DNA of 17,182 nt, taken from positions 1 through 17,182 of the forward strand of contig JAEZIZ010000010.1 in the NCBI GenBank assembly GCA_023415915.1. Direction: 5' to 3'. Positions 1 through 4,526 of this stretch are shown in pieces; positions within the stretch are counted from its first letter, which is position 1; every line of letters starts with the position of its first letter. The notes under the pieces are model-generated. The model did not search any database and was not told the DNA's origin. It saw only the letters and a list, made by a program, of their open reading frames with translations. This DNA comes from Bacillota bacterium (GTDB taxonomy: Bacteria; Bacillota; Clostridia; Christensenellales; SZUA-584). A program made the position numbers and the translations under genes.

Positions 1-90
1 GCCGAAATCCGCCATGATCTCGTCGTGCTCCTCCTTAGTCATCTTTTTCAGATGGCTGGAGAGCTGTTTTAAATACTCATTTCTGTTCAC
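1..90 (-). CDS. HAAS/DUF1700-type membrane protein, N-terminal fragment
   Basis: Only the first 30 codons lie in the window; the gene runs off the left edge. Read from a GTG at 90, the N-terminus has the pattern N-R-N-E-Y-L-K-Q-L-S, then H-L-K-K-M and E-E-H-D-E-I-M-A-D-F. This is the amphipathic helical start typical of HAAS-domain (DUF1700) proteins, usually inner membrane proteins encoded directly after a PadR regulator. An AGGAGG at 99-104 sits 8 bases before the GTG. An in-frame ATG at 96 lies only 2 bases from that site and is less likely. The start overlaps the padR stop by 14 bases, so the two are translationally coupled and probably co-transcribed. The membrane part is not visible, so the call rests on the N-terminus and the context. 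Confidence 0.72.
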   Translation of the reverse strand, partial: MNRNEYLKQLSSHLKKMTKEEHDEIMADFG

Positions 91-406
91 ACACATTCCC
101 TCCTATGATCGAGTTTACCCCCCGCAAAAATTCGTTCCATTCGTTGAGATACGTAATCCTTGTATTATCGCCTTTCTCCGTCAGCCTGTAATACTTTCTC
201 GGCGGGCCTTCGCTTGATTCCTCAAGATACGTTTCCACGTAGCCTTCGTTTTTAAGCCGCCGCAGCAGCGGGTATATTGTGCCTTCGGATATCTCTATGC
301 CTTTTGATATTTCCGCGATAAGCTCATATCCGTATTTGTCGTCACGCTTCAGCAATGACAGCACGCAAAGCTCGAGCACGCCTTTTTTAAGCTGTATGTT
401 CAACAA
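77..406 (-). CDS. PadR family transcriptional regulator
   Basis: A 109-residue winged-helix regulator. The core reads G-V-L-E-L-C-V-L-S-L-L, then Y-G-Y-E-L, then I-S-E-G-T-I-Y-P-L-L-R-R-L-K-N-E-G-Y-V, then P-R-K-Y-Y-R-L-T-E-K-G. That is the complete PadR signature: helix-turn-helix plus wing, with a short C-terminal dimerisation helix (PadR-s2 size). The start is TTG at 406, placed 7 bases after AGGAGG (a second TTG follows directly). Such proteins are dimeric repressors that usually control their own operon and a downstream membrane protein. Here the downstream gene is a HAAS/DUF1700 protein overlapping by 14 bases. The ligand is unknown. A palindrome inside its promoter suggests autoregulation. 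Confidence 0.92.
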   Translation of the reverse strand: MLNIQLKKGVLELCVLSLLKRDDKYGYELIAEISKGIEISEGTIYPLLRRLKNEGYVETYLEESSEGPPRKYYRLTEKGDNTRITYLNEWNEFLRGVNSIIGGNVCEQK

Positions 407-438
407 GCGATCACCTCCTATGCCACGTTGACAGATAC

Positions 439-467
439 ACTATACCACACGGTATCTTACATTGCAA
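439..467 (-). promoter_or_regulatory. padR promoter with candidate PadR operator
   Basis: On the minus strand a -35 TTGCAA (462-467) and a -10 TATAGT (439-444) are separated by exactly 17 bases. A perfect inverted repeat ATACC-N4-GGTAT (442-455) overlaps the -10 and the spacer, where a bound repressor would block RNA polymerase. The promoter elements are seen directly; their use by PadR is inferred from position. Confidence 0.65.
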
Positions 468-491
468 GGTACTGTAGAAAATTTTTTGAGA

Positions 492-499
492 TTTTTTGT
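492..499. repeat. Left target-site duplication (TTTTTTGT)
   Basis: Eight bases directly outside the left inverted repeat, identical to 4404-4411 outside the right one. Eight bp is the duplication length known for IS1595-family elements. It proves that 500-4403 moved as one unit. Confidence 0.93.
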
Positions 500-523
500 G
501 GCTCTGTTAAAGTTCAGTGTTGA
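500..523 (+). repeat. Left terminal inverted repeat (IRL)
   Basis: Begins GGCTCTGTTAAAG and ends AGTGTTGA. Compared with the inverted right end there are four mismatches in 24. The last bases overlap the -35 box of the transposase promoter. Confidence 0.92.
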
Positions 524-548
524 CATTTCCCATTCTTTGTGGTAAAAT
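520..548 (+). promoter_or_regulatory. Transposase promoter
   Basis: Consensus TTGACA at 520-525 and TAAAAT at 543-548 with a 17-base spacer. The -35 overlaps the inner end of the left inverted repeat, so transposase bound to its own end could repress the gene (inference). Confidence 0.7.
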
Positions 549-573
549 ACCCATAGAAAGAGAGGAAAAGCCA

Positions 574-1566
574 ATGACTATAGATATCAATAATCTTACA
601 GACGAGCAGAAACAACAATTAATAATCGCCCTGCAAGCATCGTTGAAAACTTCTCCCAGAGCTGAAGATAAGTTAATCAACGAAATAAGAGAAACCCGCT
701 TCAATGCAGGTTTTAAGTGTCCTCATTGTGGCTCAAACCACGTTGTACGTCACGGCACTTATAAGGGCAACAAGCAGCGTTATCTTTGCCGTAATTGCAA
801 AACCACCTTTAGCGATTTAACCAATACTCCCATGAGCCGGACAAAGTTCCCCGAAAAATGGGGTTTATTTGCTGATTGCATGTTAAAGGGATATTCTCTC
901 CGTAAGTCTGCTGAGATTATCGGTGTGTCTTATGTATCTCTCTTTTATTGGCGGCACAAACTCCTTGAAGCACTAAAAAAAACTGAAAATAGACCCTTTG
1001 AAGGAATTGTTGAAATGGATGAAACGTTCTTCCTTCACTCCGAGAAGGGCAAAAGAAACATAACTAACCGCAAGCCCCGCAAGCGTGGTGGAGTTGCTAA
1101 GAAGAAGGGTATTAAGGCTCCCCATGTTTGCGTAATCGTTGCCAGAGATAGAAGCAAAAACACCATTTCGCAGGTTGTCAATATTGGCGGGGCAAAGGTG
1201 GACAAGATTAGTAAAGTCGTTAGCCCTTATCTCAACAATATGAACATCCTCTGTACGGACGGTTGGAAAGGCTACATTACACTTGCCGACAGCAAAGACA
1301 TGGATCACCATGTTCTTCAAGAAAACCGTGTCTATCGTGGCATATTCCATATACAAAACGTTAACGCTTATCATAGCCGCATGAAGAAGTGGATAGAACG
1401 CTTCAACGGCGTTGCAAGCAAATATCTCGATAATTACCTTGCTTGGTTCAAGTTCCTTGATTCTAAGAGATTTGAAGATACTACAGGCATATTAATTGAA
1501 TCGTGCTTACATAACGTAAATGAAACTAATGATTCAATAAGGTTGGGAGAGTTTGAGGTTGCTTAA
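574..1566 (+). CDS. tnpA: IS1595 family transposase
   Basis: A 330-residue transposase. The N-terminal part has a zinc ribbon, C49-x2-C52 and C72-x2-C75, with H-G-T-Y-K-G-N-K-Q-R-Y between. A helix-turn-helix region follows (G-Y-S-L-R-K-S-A-E-I-I-G-V-S). The DDE/N-type catalytic core has E-M-D-E-T-F-F (D149), C-T-D-G-W-K-G-Y (D229) and the block V-N-x-x-H-S-x-x-K (N264 to K271) followed by R-F-x-G-V-A-x-K-Y-L-x-N-Y-L-x-W, typical of the IS1595/ISXO2 family. The start at 574 is preferred because an AGAGAGG sequence lies just upstream and the promoter at 520-548 would place most of an upstream extension before the mRNA start. No frameshift or stop interrupts it, so it is probably active. A hairpin terminator follows. 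Confidence 0.95.
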   Translation: MTIDINNLTDEQKQQLIIALQASLKTSPRAEDKLINEIRETRFNAGFKCPHCGSNHVVRHGTYKGNKQRYLCRNCKTTFSDLTNTPMSRTKFPEKWGLFADCMLKGYSLRKSAEIIGVSYVSLFYWRHKLLEALKKTENRPFEGIVEMDETFFLHSEKGKRNITNRKPRKRGGVAKKKGIKAPHVCVIVARDRSKNTISQVVNIGGAKVDKISKVVSPYLNNMNILCTDGWKGYITLADSKDMDHHVLQENRVYRGIFHIQNVNAYHSRMKKWIERFNGVASKYLDNYLAWFKFLDSKRFEDTTGILIESCLHNVNETNDSIRLGEFEVA

Positions 1567-1580
1567 TATGAGGATATAAA

Positions 1581-1608
1581 AAAACACCGATATATTCATC
1601 GGTGTTTT
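1581..1608 (+). terminator. Hairpin terminator after the transposase
   Basis: An 11-bp perfect stem (1581-1591 with 1598-1608) and a 6-base loop, with AAAA on the 5' side and TTTT on the 3' side, 14 bases after the transposase stop. The flanking A and T runs let it work in both directions, also serving the opposing mazF-like gene. Confidence 0.8.
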
Positions 1609-1675
1609 ACTAGTAAATCGGATTCTAATATCCACTTAACATAGTAAATTGAGACTCTAATGTCTACTAGTAAAG
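1609..1675. repeat. Iteron-like short repeats
   Basis: TAGTAAA occurs three times (starting 1611, 1642, 1668), with CTAAT between copies. The first two units align over about 31 bases with one gap. The block fills the gap between the transposase terminator and the mazF-like stop. Role unknown; a protein binding site or a decayed duplication are both possible. Confidence 0.45.
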
Positions 1676-1691
1676 TATATGACAGAAGTCT

Positions 1692-2408
1692 TTATTTGTC
1701 AATAACTATTTCTTTAATACTATTGACTATACCTCGTAATTTAGAATTCTCCTCGGTTAATTGATTTACCCTATTATCATATTCTTTGAACATATCTGCG
1801 AAATAATATCTTAAAACATGTTCTCTTATTTCATTATATGTATTCACATTAATTTTATCCACACTTTTATAAGGTAATAAACGTCCAATAGAAACACACC
1901 GAATATCATTTATATATAAAGCCACAGACTTCGTAAAACCTTCTGATAATAAGCCTCTTCTTAAATGAAACTTTCCAGTAGGATTTTTTTTAGGATGAAA
2001 TGCAACGCTAATTTGTTTTGGTGTGGTTGTCATTGGTATTATTAAAACCTTATCTTTTACAACCTTTAAAATTAAGCCATAATGAATTAAACCAGATTCC
2101 ACCTCATAATCTTTTCCCAAATCAACTTGTATTAGTTGCCCTGCGAAAAGGGGTAAAGCAACATTATCTTTCCCTTTGCACTTAACATTCGCTTTTCTAA
2201 AAAACCAATTGTTTTCTGAAATTAACAATGAACTACACTCATAAACATCCGTTGATAATAAGTAATCTCTAAAATTAGAAATAAATATTTCCACATTAGA
2301 TTTACACACCTCAGAATCCTTTGATAAAGTATCATGGTTTCTTTTTTCATTTTTTGATAGTGGTTGTAAAGCATTGTGATCTATTCTTTTCGCTTCAAAA
2401 TTACCCAT
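1692..2408 (-). CDS. MazF/PemK-like protein with N-terminal extension (passenger)
   Basis: A 238-residue protein. Residues ~1-85 are a helical extension of unknown role. Residues ~89-205 resemble the PemK/MazF fold: G-Q-L-I-Q-V-D-L-G, then H-Y-G-L-I-L-K-V, then V-L-I-I-P-M-T-T-T-P, and later S-V-A-L-Y-I-N-D-I-R-C-V-S-I-G-R-L, the usual beta-strand order of these endoribonucleases. Residues ~206-235 look like a coiled coil (N-Q-L-T-E-E-N-S-K-L-R). MazF proteins are normally about 110 residues, so both ends are extended. GGAGG abuts an ATG at 2414 with no spacing, so the next ATG at 2408 (6 bases away) is the likelier start. No antitoxin gene precedes it. It is transcribed divergently from the HNH gene. 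The nuclease activity is inferred; the fold assignment is moderate. Confidence 0.68.
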   Translation of the reverse strand: MGNFEAKRIDHNALQPLSKNEKRNHDTLSKDSEVCKSNVEIFISNFRDYLLSTDVYECSSLLISENNWFFRKANVKCKGKDNVALPLFAGQLIQVDLGKDYEVESGLIHYGLILKVVKDKVLIIPMTTTPKQISVAFHPKKNPTGKFHLRRGLLSEGFTKSVALYINDIRCVSIGRLLPYKSVDKINVNTYNEIREHVLRYYFADMFKEYDNRVNQLTEENSKLRGIVNSIKEIVIDK

Positions 2409-2436
2409 ATCCATCCTCCAACAAAATATCGCTCAC

Positions 2437-2501
2437 ATTATATCACAATTATGGATATAGTGGAGAATCTTGTTGAGAATATAGGAAAGTTGTAATATAA
2501 T
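2437..2501. promoter_or_regulatory. Divergent promoter region, mazF-like / HNH
   Basis: Rightward: TTGAGA (2473-2478), 17 bases, TATAAT (2496-2501), driving the HNH gene. Leftward: a TATAAT -10 on the minus strand (2437-2442) with no clear -35, driving the mazF-like gene. The stretch CATTATATCACAA at 2436-2448 recurs in the second divergent region at 3833-3845. Confidence 0.6.
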
Positions 2502-2534
2502 GATATTATTATATGAGAAAGGAGGTAAGCAGTA

Positions 2535-2789
2535 ATGGCTTTTTCTGAAACAACAAAAGATGCAGCATATAAAAGATCGGGCGGCAGATGTGAATGTACA
2601 AGAAAACATTCTGGTATTTCTGATGCACCACATCACGGAGGAAGATGTCCAAACACTTTTGCAAGACATGGCAGATGGGAAGCTCATCACAAAACTGCGG
2701 TTACTAGTGGCGGAGACGATAGTTTATCAAACTGTGAAGTTTTATGTGTTAAATGTCACCAGTTAACTCGTACTTATGGAAATAGCTAA
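2535..2789 (+). CDS. Small HNH endonuclease (passenger)
   Basis: An 84-residue protein. It carries G-G-R-C-E-C (C19, C21), then W-E-A-H-H-K (H51, H52), G-G-D-D-S-L-S-N-C-E-V-L-C (N66) and C71-V-K-C74-H75. This H-N-H order plus the cysteine pairs fits an HNH/McrA-type nuclease with a structural zinc. Short free-standing HNH proteins occur in phages, introns and mobile elements, where they nick or cut DNA; a defence or homing role here is speculation. GGAGG at 2521-2525 lies 9 bases before the ATG, and a strong promoter (2473-2501) precedes it. Its last 27 bases overlap the 3' end of the convergent unknown gene at 2763-3134. Confidence 0.82.
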   Translation: MAFSETTKDAAYKRSGGRCECTRKHSGISDAPHHGGRCPNTFARHGRWEAHHKTAVTSGGDDSLSNCEVLCVKCHQLTRTYGNS

Positions 2790-3134
2790 TTCTTTAATTG
2801 CTTTCGTGACTTCTTCGATTTCATCTAAGTTTACAAATATTTTTCCCCTTGGTATATCATTAGATGCAGACCATTCAACCATTACGCTAACATACTCAGC
2901 TTTAGTCTGTTTGAAGATTGATGATATCTGAAAACATATTTCTGAAAGAGCATGCCAATCATAATAGTCATACCCATAATGAAAATATATGCATGCTCTA
3001 TTTGTTTTGTCGGAGAACCAATCTTGACAACTTTCAAAAGTCTCTAAGCCGTCAATCATATTTAAAGCTTCTACTAAAGGGGCTATTTCTTTATCCACCA
3101 TTGCATTAACTTTTACACATACTTGTTTATGCAT
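2763..3134 (-). CDS. Conserved hypothetical protein (passenger)
   Basis: A 123-residue soluble protein I do not assign to a named family. The N-terminal half reads V-N-A-M-V-D-K-E-I-A-P-L-V-E-A-L-N, then G-L-E-T-F-E-S-C-Q (C56 region), a pattern I recall from small uncharacterised proteins and reminiscent of the T-x-S-C motif of TYW3-like folds; this is a weak resemblance. Y/W-rich strands follow (Y-F-H-Y-G-Y-D-Y-Y-D-W) and a C-terminal helix. AAGGAGAT lies 5 bases before the ATG at 3134. The 3' end overlaps the convergent HNH gene by 27 bases. A strong hairpin with a T run sits directly upstream of the RBS, so expression may be attenuated. Confidence 0.7.
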   Translation of the reverse strand: MHKQVCVKVNAMVDKEIAPLVEALNMIDGLETFESCQDWFSDKTNRACIYFHYGYDYYDWHALSEICFQISSIFKQTKAEYVSVMVEWSASNDIPRGKIFVNLDEIEEVTKAIKELAISISTS

Positions 3135-3158
3135 TATTTATCTCCTTATTTAAATAAA

Positions 3159-3187
3159 AAAATAGCCATACTGTTTATGACTATTTT
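3159..3187 (-). terminator. Leader hairpin: terminator or attenuator
   Basis: On the minus strand the RNA forms an 11-bp stem (3177-3187 with 3159-3169; one G-U pair) around a 7-base loop, followed by a run of U residues and then the AAGGAG of the gene at 2763-3134. It ends transcription from the gene at 3337-3801, or acts as an attenuator in the leader of the next gene. There is no room for a promoter between hairpin and RBS. Confidence 0.6.
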
Positions 3188-3336
3188 GGTCTTTTGACTT
3201 TTATAATATTTCAAAAGATATTGGTGATAGAGGTATGAAATTTATCAACACCACTATTCATGTATTATAACCCAATTTCCTATACGTAACTATTTGCTAA
3301 CATAAGCTATACACTTATCTTCCAACAAAATATCAC
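3188..3336. other. Intergenic passenger DNA, probably decayed
   Basis: No open gene with an RBS is visible. A minus-strand TATAAT (3264-3269) could be the -10 of a promoter for the gene at 2763-3134. The right edge (3321-3345, running into the next gene's last codons) is a 22/25 copy of 2417-2441, which is the leader of the mazF-like gene. This suggests that another gene with the same leader once lay here and was deleted. Confidence 0.4.
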
Positions 3337-3801
3337 TTACATTGTCCGTCTGGCATTAGCCATATAGGGAACTGCATTCACTTGTAGTATATTACCGATA
3401 TTGGTTCGTTGTTGTTCTAATCTTTTTAATGCTTTTTGATCGGCATTATATTTAAAAATCGTGTATCTTCCTGTCCCTTCGCTTTTTTGATATAGACATT
3501 TAACGATATGAGTAAATTGCACAATACTTTTCTTTAAATTATCTTGATAATTTTTAAGTATGAGTAATATTTGATCGGAAACTGTATCATTTAAGGTTAA
3601 CTTTTGAAACTTATCATTTTCTTCCAATAAAATATTTAAATGGGTAGTTAAATCACATAATTTGTCCAACATCGAATTGTAGTCTATTCGCTCTCCTATA
3701 CGTTGCATAAAAAAATTGTCTATCATGTCACAATAAAAATTGTTGAGGTCGTTAGTTTGTTGAAGTAAATTAGTTATATCAATATTAATTGAATTAGACA
3801 T
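3337..3801 (-). CDS. Hypothetical helical protein (passenger)
   Basis: A 154-residue protein I do not recognise. It has no signal peptide or membrane segment and looks almost wholly alpha-helical, with leucine-rich amphipathic stretches (L-C-D-L-T-T-H-L-N-I-L-L-E-E, and L-L-I-L-K-N-Y-Q-D-N-L-K-K-S) and a basic C-terminus (A-L-K-R-L-E-Q-Q-R). GGAGG lies 7 bases before the ATG at 3801. A minus-strand TATAAT (3834-3839) is the likely -10. It is divergent from the zinc-ribbon gene at 3909. The last codons overlap a sequence repeated from the mazF-like leader, so the C-terminus may be a fusion made by a deletion. Codon use and AT content match the other passenger genes. Confidence 0.65.
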   Translation of the reverse strand: MSNSINIDITNLLQQTNDLNNFYCDMIDNFFMQRIGERIDYNSMLDKLCDLTTHLNILLEENDKFQKLTLNDTVSDQILLILKNYQDNLKKSIVQFTHIVKCLYQKSEGTGRYTIFKYNADQKALKRLEQQRTNIGNILQVNAVPYMANARRTM

Positions 3802-3832
3802 TAATAAGCCTCCAGTACTCTATTTATTATAA

Positions 3833-3878
3833 CATTATATCACAAATTGTTGAAATATAAAGGAATAAATAGTATGAT
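3833..3878. promoter_or_regulatory. Second divergent promoter region
   Basis: Rightward: TTGAAA (3850-3855), 17 bases, TATGAT (3873-3878), for the zinc-ribbon gene. Leftward: TATAAT on the minus strand (3834-3839), for the gene at 3337-3801. It shares CATTATATCACAA and the following TTGTTGA-type -35 context with the region at 2436-2501. Confidence 0.55.
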
Positions 3879-3908
3879 AATGGCAGTAAAATGTTGGAGG
3901 TGTATGTC

Positions 3909-4133
3909 GTGATAGAATGTCCTAAGTGCCATAAACAATTCCCAATAGAAGCAAAGTTTTGTACTCAATGCGGTATAAATATTGAATATTATGCTCAAAA
4001 GTGTAAAGATTGCTCTAACATAAGTGAAAAGAATGCTAACTTTTGTATGTATTGTGGTAGTCAAAACCTAGAATCTTACTTCCCTGAAACAGATGAAGAG
4101 ATTATAGCACTAATAAATAAGTTTAGAGCTTAG
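3909..4133 (+). CDS. Double zinc-ribbon protein 1 (passenger)
   Basis: A 74-residue protein made of two CxxC-CxxC zinc ribbons: C-P-K-C ... F-C-T-Q-C-G, then C-K-D-C ... F-C-M-Y-C-G, ending in a short acidic helix (E-T-D-E-E-I-I-A-L-I-N-K-F-R-A). The start is taken as GTG at 3909, because GGAGG at 3896-3900 lies 8 bases before it. The upstream in-frame ATG at 3891 would lie before the RBS. Such short double ribbons are usually protein- or nucleic-acid-binding modules; here nothing else is attached. Its end overlaps the convergent zinc-ribbon gene by 11 bases. Function unknown. Confidence 0.78.
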   Translation: MIECPKCHKQFPIEAKFCTQCGINIEYYAQKCKDCSNISEKNANFCMYCGSQNLESYFPETDEEIIALINKFRA

Positions 4134-4320
4134 CCCCACATAACATACAGTATCTTGGATTTATGCCTCGTATAATATCACCACAGGAGTTACACGTTTT
4201 AAGAGGTCTTAACTGTATTCCGCAATTGGGACAATATTTTGCGTACTTTGATATCGTCTTTCCGCAATTATCACATGCTAAAACCGTACATGCAATATCG
4301 GGTTTAACTAATTGTAACAC
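4123..4320 (-). CDS. Double zinc-ribbon protein 2 (passenger)
   Basis: A 65-residue protein with two zinc ribbons: C-D-N-C-G ... Y-C-P-N-C-G, then C-N-S-C-G-D ... Y-C-M-L-C-G-A-K-L at the C-terminus. The start is GTG at 4320, with GGAG 11 bases upstream, somewhat far. An ATG 4 bases earlier has better spacing but is in another frame and stops after six codons, so a small indel near the start is possible. It is the last gene before the right inverted repeat and reads inward from it. It resembles the convergent neighbour at 3909-4133 in ribbon layout, but the two are not near-identical copies. Confidence 0.72.
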   Translation of the reverse strand: MLQLVKPDIACTVLACDNCGKTISKYAKYCPNCGIQLRPLKTCNSCGDIIRGINPRYCMLCGAKL

Positions 4321-4349
4321 TCATTTTTTCACTCCTTATCACATTTGAG

Positions 4350-4378
4350 GGGATAATTCCGAATTATTATATTGTCAA
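4350..4378 (-). promoter_or_regulatory. Inward promoter at the right end (weak)
   Basis: A consensus TTGACA on the minus strand (4373-4378) lies 1 base inside the right inverted repeat, mirroring the left end. At 17 bases the -10 would be TATCCC (4350-4355), a poor match. It would drive the zinc-ribbon gene at 4123-4320. Confidence 0.4.
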
Positions 4379-4379
4379 A

Positions 4380-4403
4380 TCAACACTAGGCTTTAACATA
4401 GCC
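4380..4403 (-). repeat. Right terminal inverted repeat (IRR)
   Basis: Reads TCAACACT, three mismatched bases, CTTTAACA, one mismatch, AGCC on the plus strand, the inverse of the left end at 20 of 24 positions. Confidence 0.92.
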
Positions 4404-4411
4404 TTTTTTGT
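4404..4411. repeat. Right target-site duplication (TTTTTTGT)
   Basis: Identical to 492-499. Removing 500-4411 restores a continuous host intergenic region between padR and def. Confidence 0.93.
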
Positions 4412-4435
4412 CTACCATTGCCACAAAAAGGGCGG

Positions 4436-4441
4436 TATAAT
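4436..4441 (+). promoter_or_regulatory. Candidate def -10 box
   Basis: A consensus TATAAT 24 bases beyond the target duplication. No good -35 is visible; the expected position (about 4413-4418) lies just outside the insertion, so the promoter is probably intact but weak or activated. Confidence 0.45.
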
Positions 4442-4526
4442 GAACACAGTCCTCTTAAATAGAAATACTTTTTGCCAATCCGTATCAGTAATGAAAATTA
4501 AATATATCTAATGAAAGGTAATGCCT

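Larger units (their letters stand above)
500..4403 (+). mobile_element. IS1595-family transposon with passenger genes (3904 bp)
   Basis: The element runs from GGCTCTGTTAAAG at 500 to CTTTAACATAGCC at 4403. The terminal 24 bases (500-523 and 4380-4403) are inverted repeats matching at 20 of 24 positions. An identical 8-bp duplication flanks it. It holds an IS1595-type transposase at the left end and about 2.7 kb of passenger DNA with six small genes on both strands. Simple IS1595-family elements are about 1 kb; larger passenger-carrying members are known in the family. The cargo is much more AT-rich than the flanking host genes. It lies between the divergent padR and def promoters, so no host gene is interrupted. 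The ends and duplication are seen directly; mobility in the present day is inferred from the intact transposase. Confidence 0.93.

Noticed and set aside
973..1374. Minus-strand open frame opposite the transposase
   Set aside because: It covers the catalytic core of the transposase in reverse; no RBS or motif.
1609..1675. CRISPR-like array
   Set aside because: Only three copies of a 7-base core with unequal spacing (31 and 26) and no cas genes.
1609..1720. An older right end of a short IS (core IS without cargo)
   Set aside because: TGTCAATA near 1696 weakly resembles the inner end of the inverted repeat, but the outer bases do not match and the stretch is coding.
2560..2766. Alternative plus-strand frame inside the HNH gene
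   Set aside because: The HNH frame has the motif set, RBS and promoter; the alternative has none.
1692..2789. HNH gene as an antitoxin for the MazF-like protein
   Set aside because: It is divergent, not in an operon, and has nuclease motifs with no antitoxin-like domain.
4402..4430. Hairpin (CCTTTTTTGT / ACAAAAAGGG) at the right junction as a transposition structure
   Set aside because: Most of it is host sequence next to the T-rich target; the C residues come from the element end, so the extended pairing is fortuitous.
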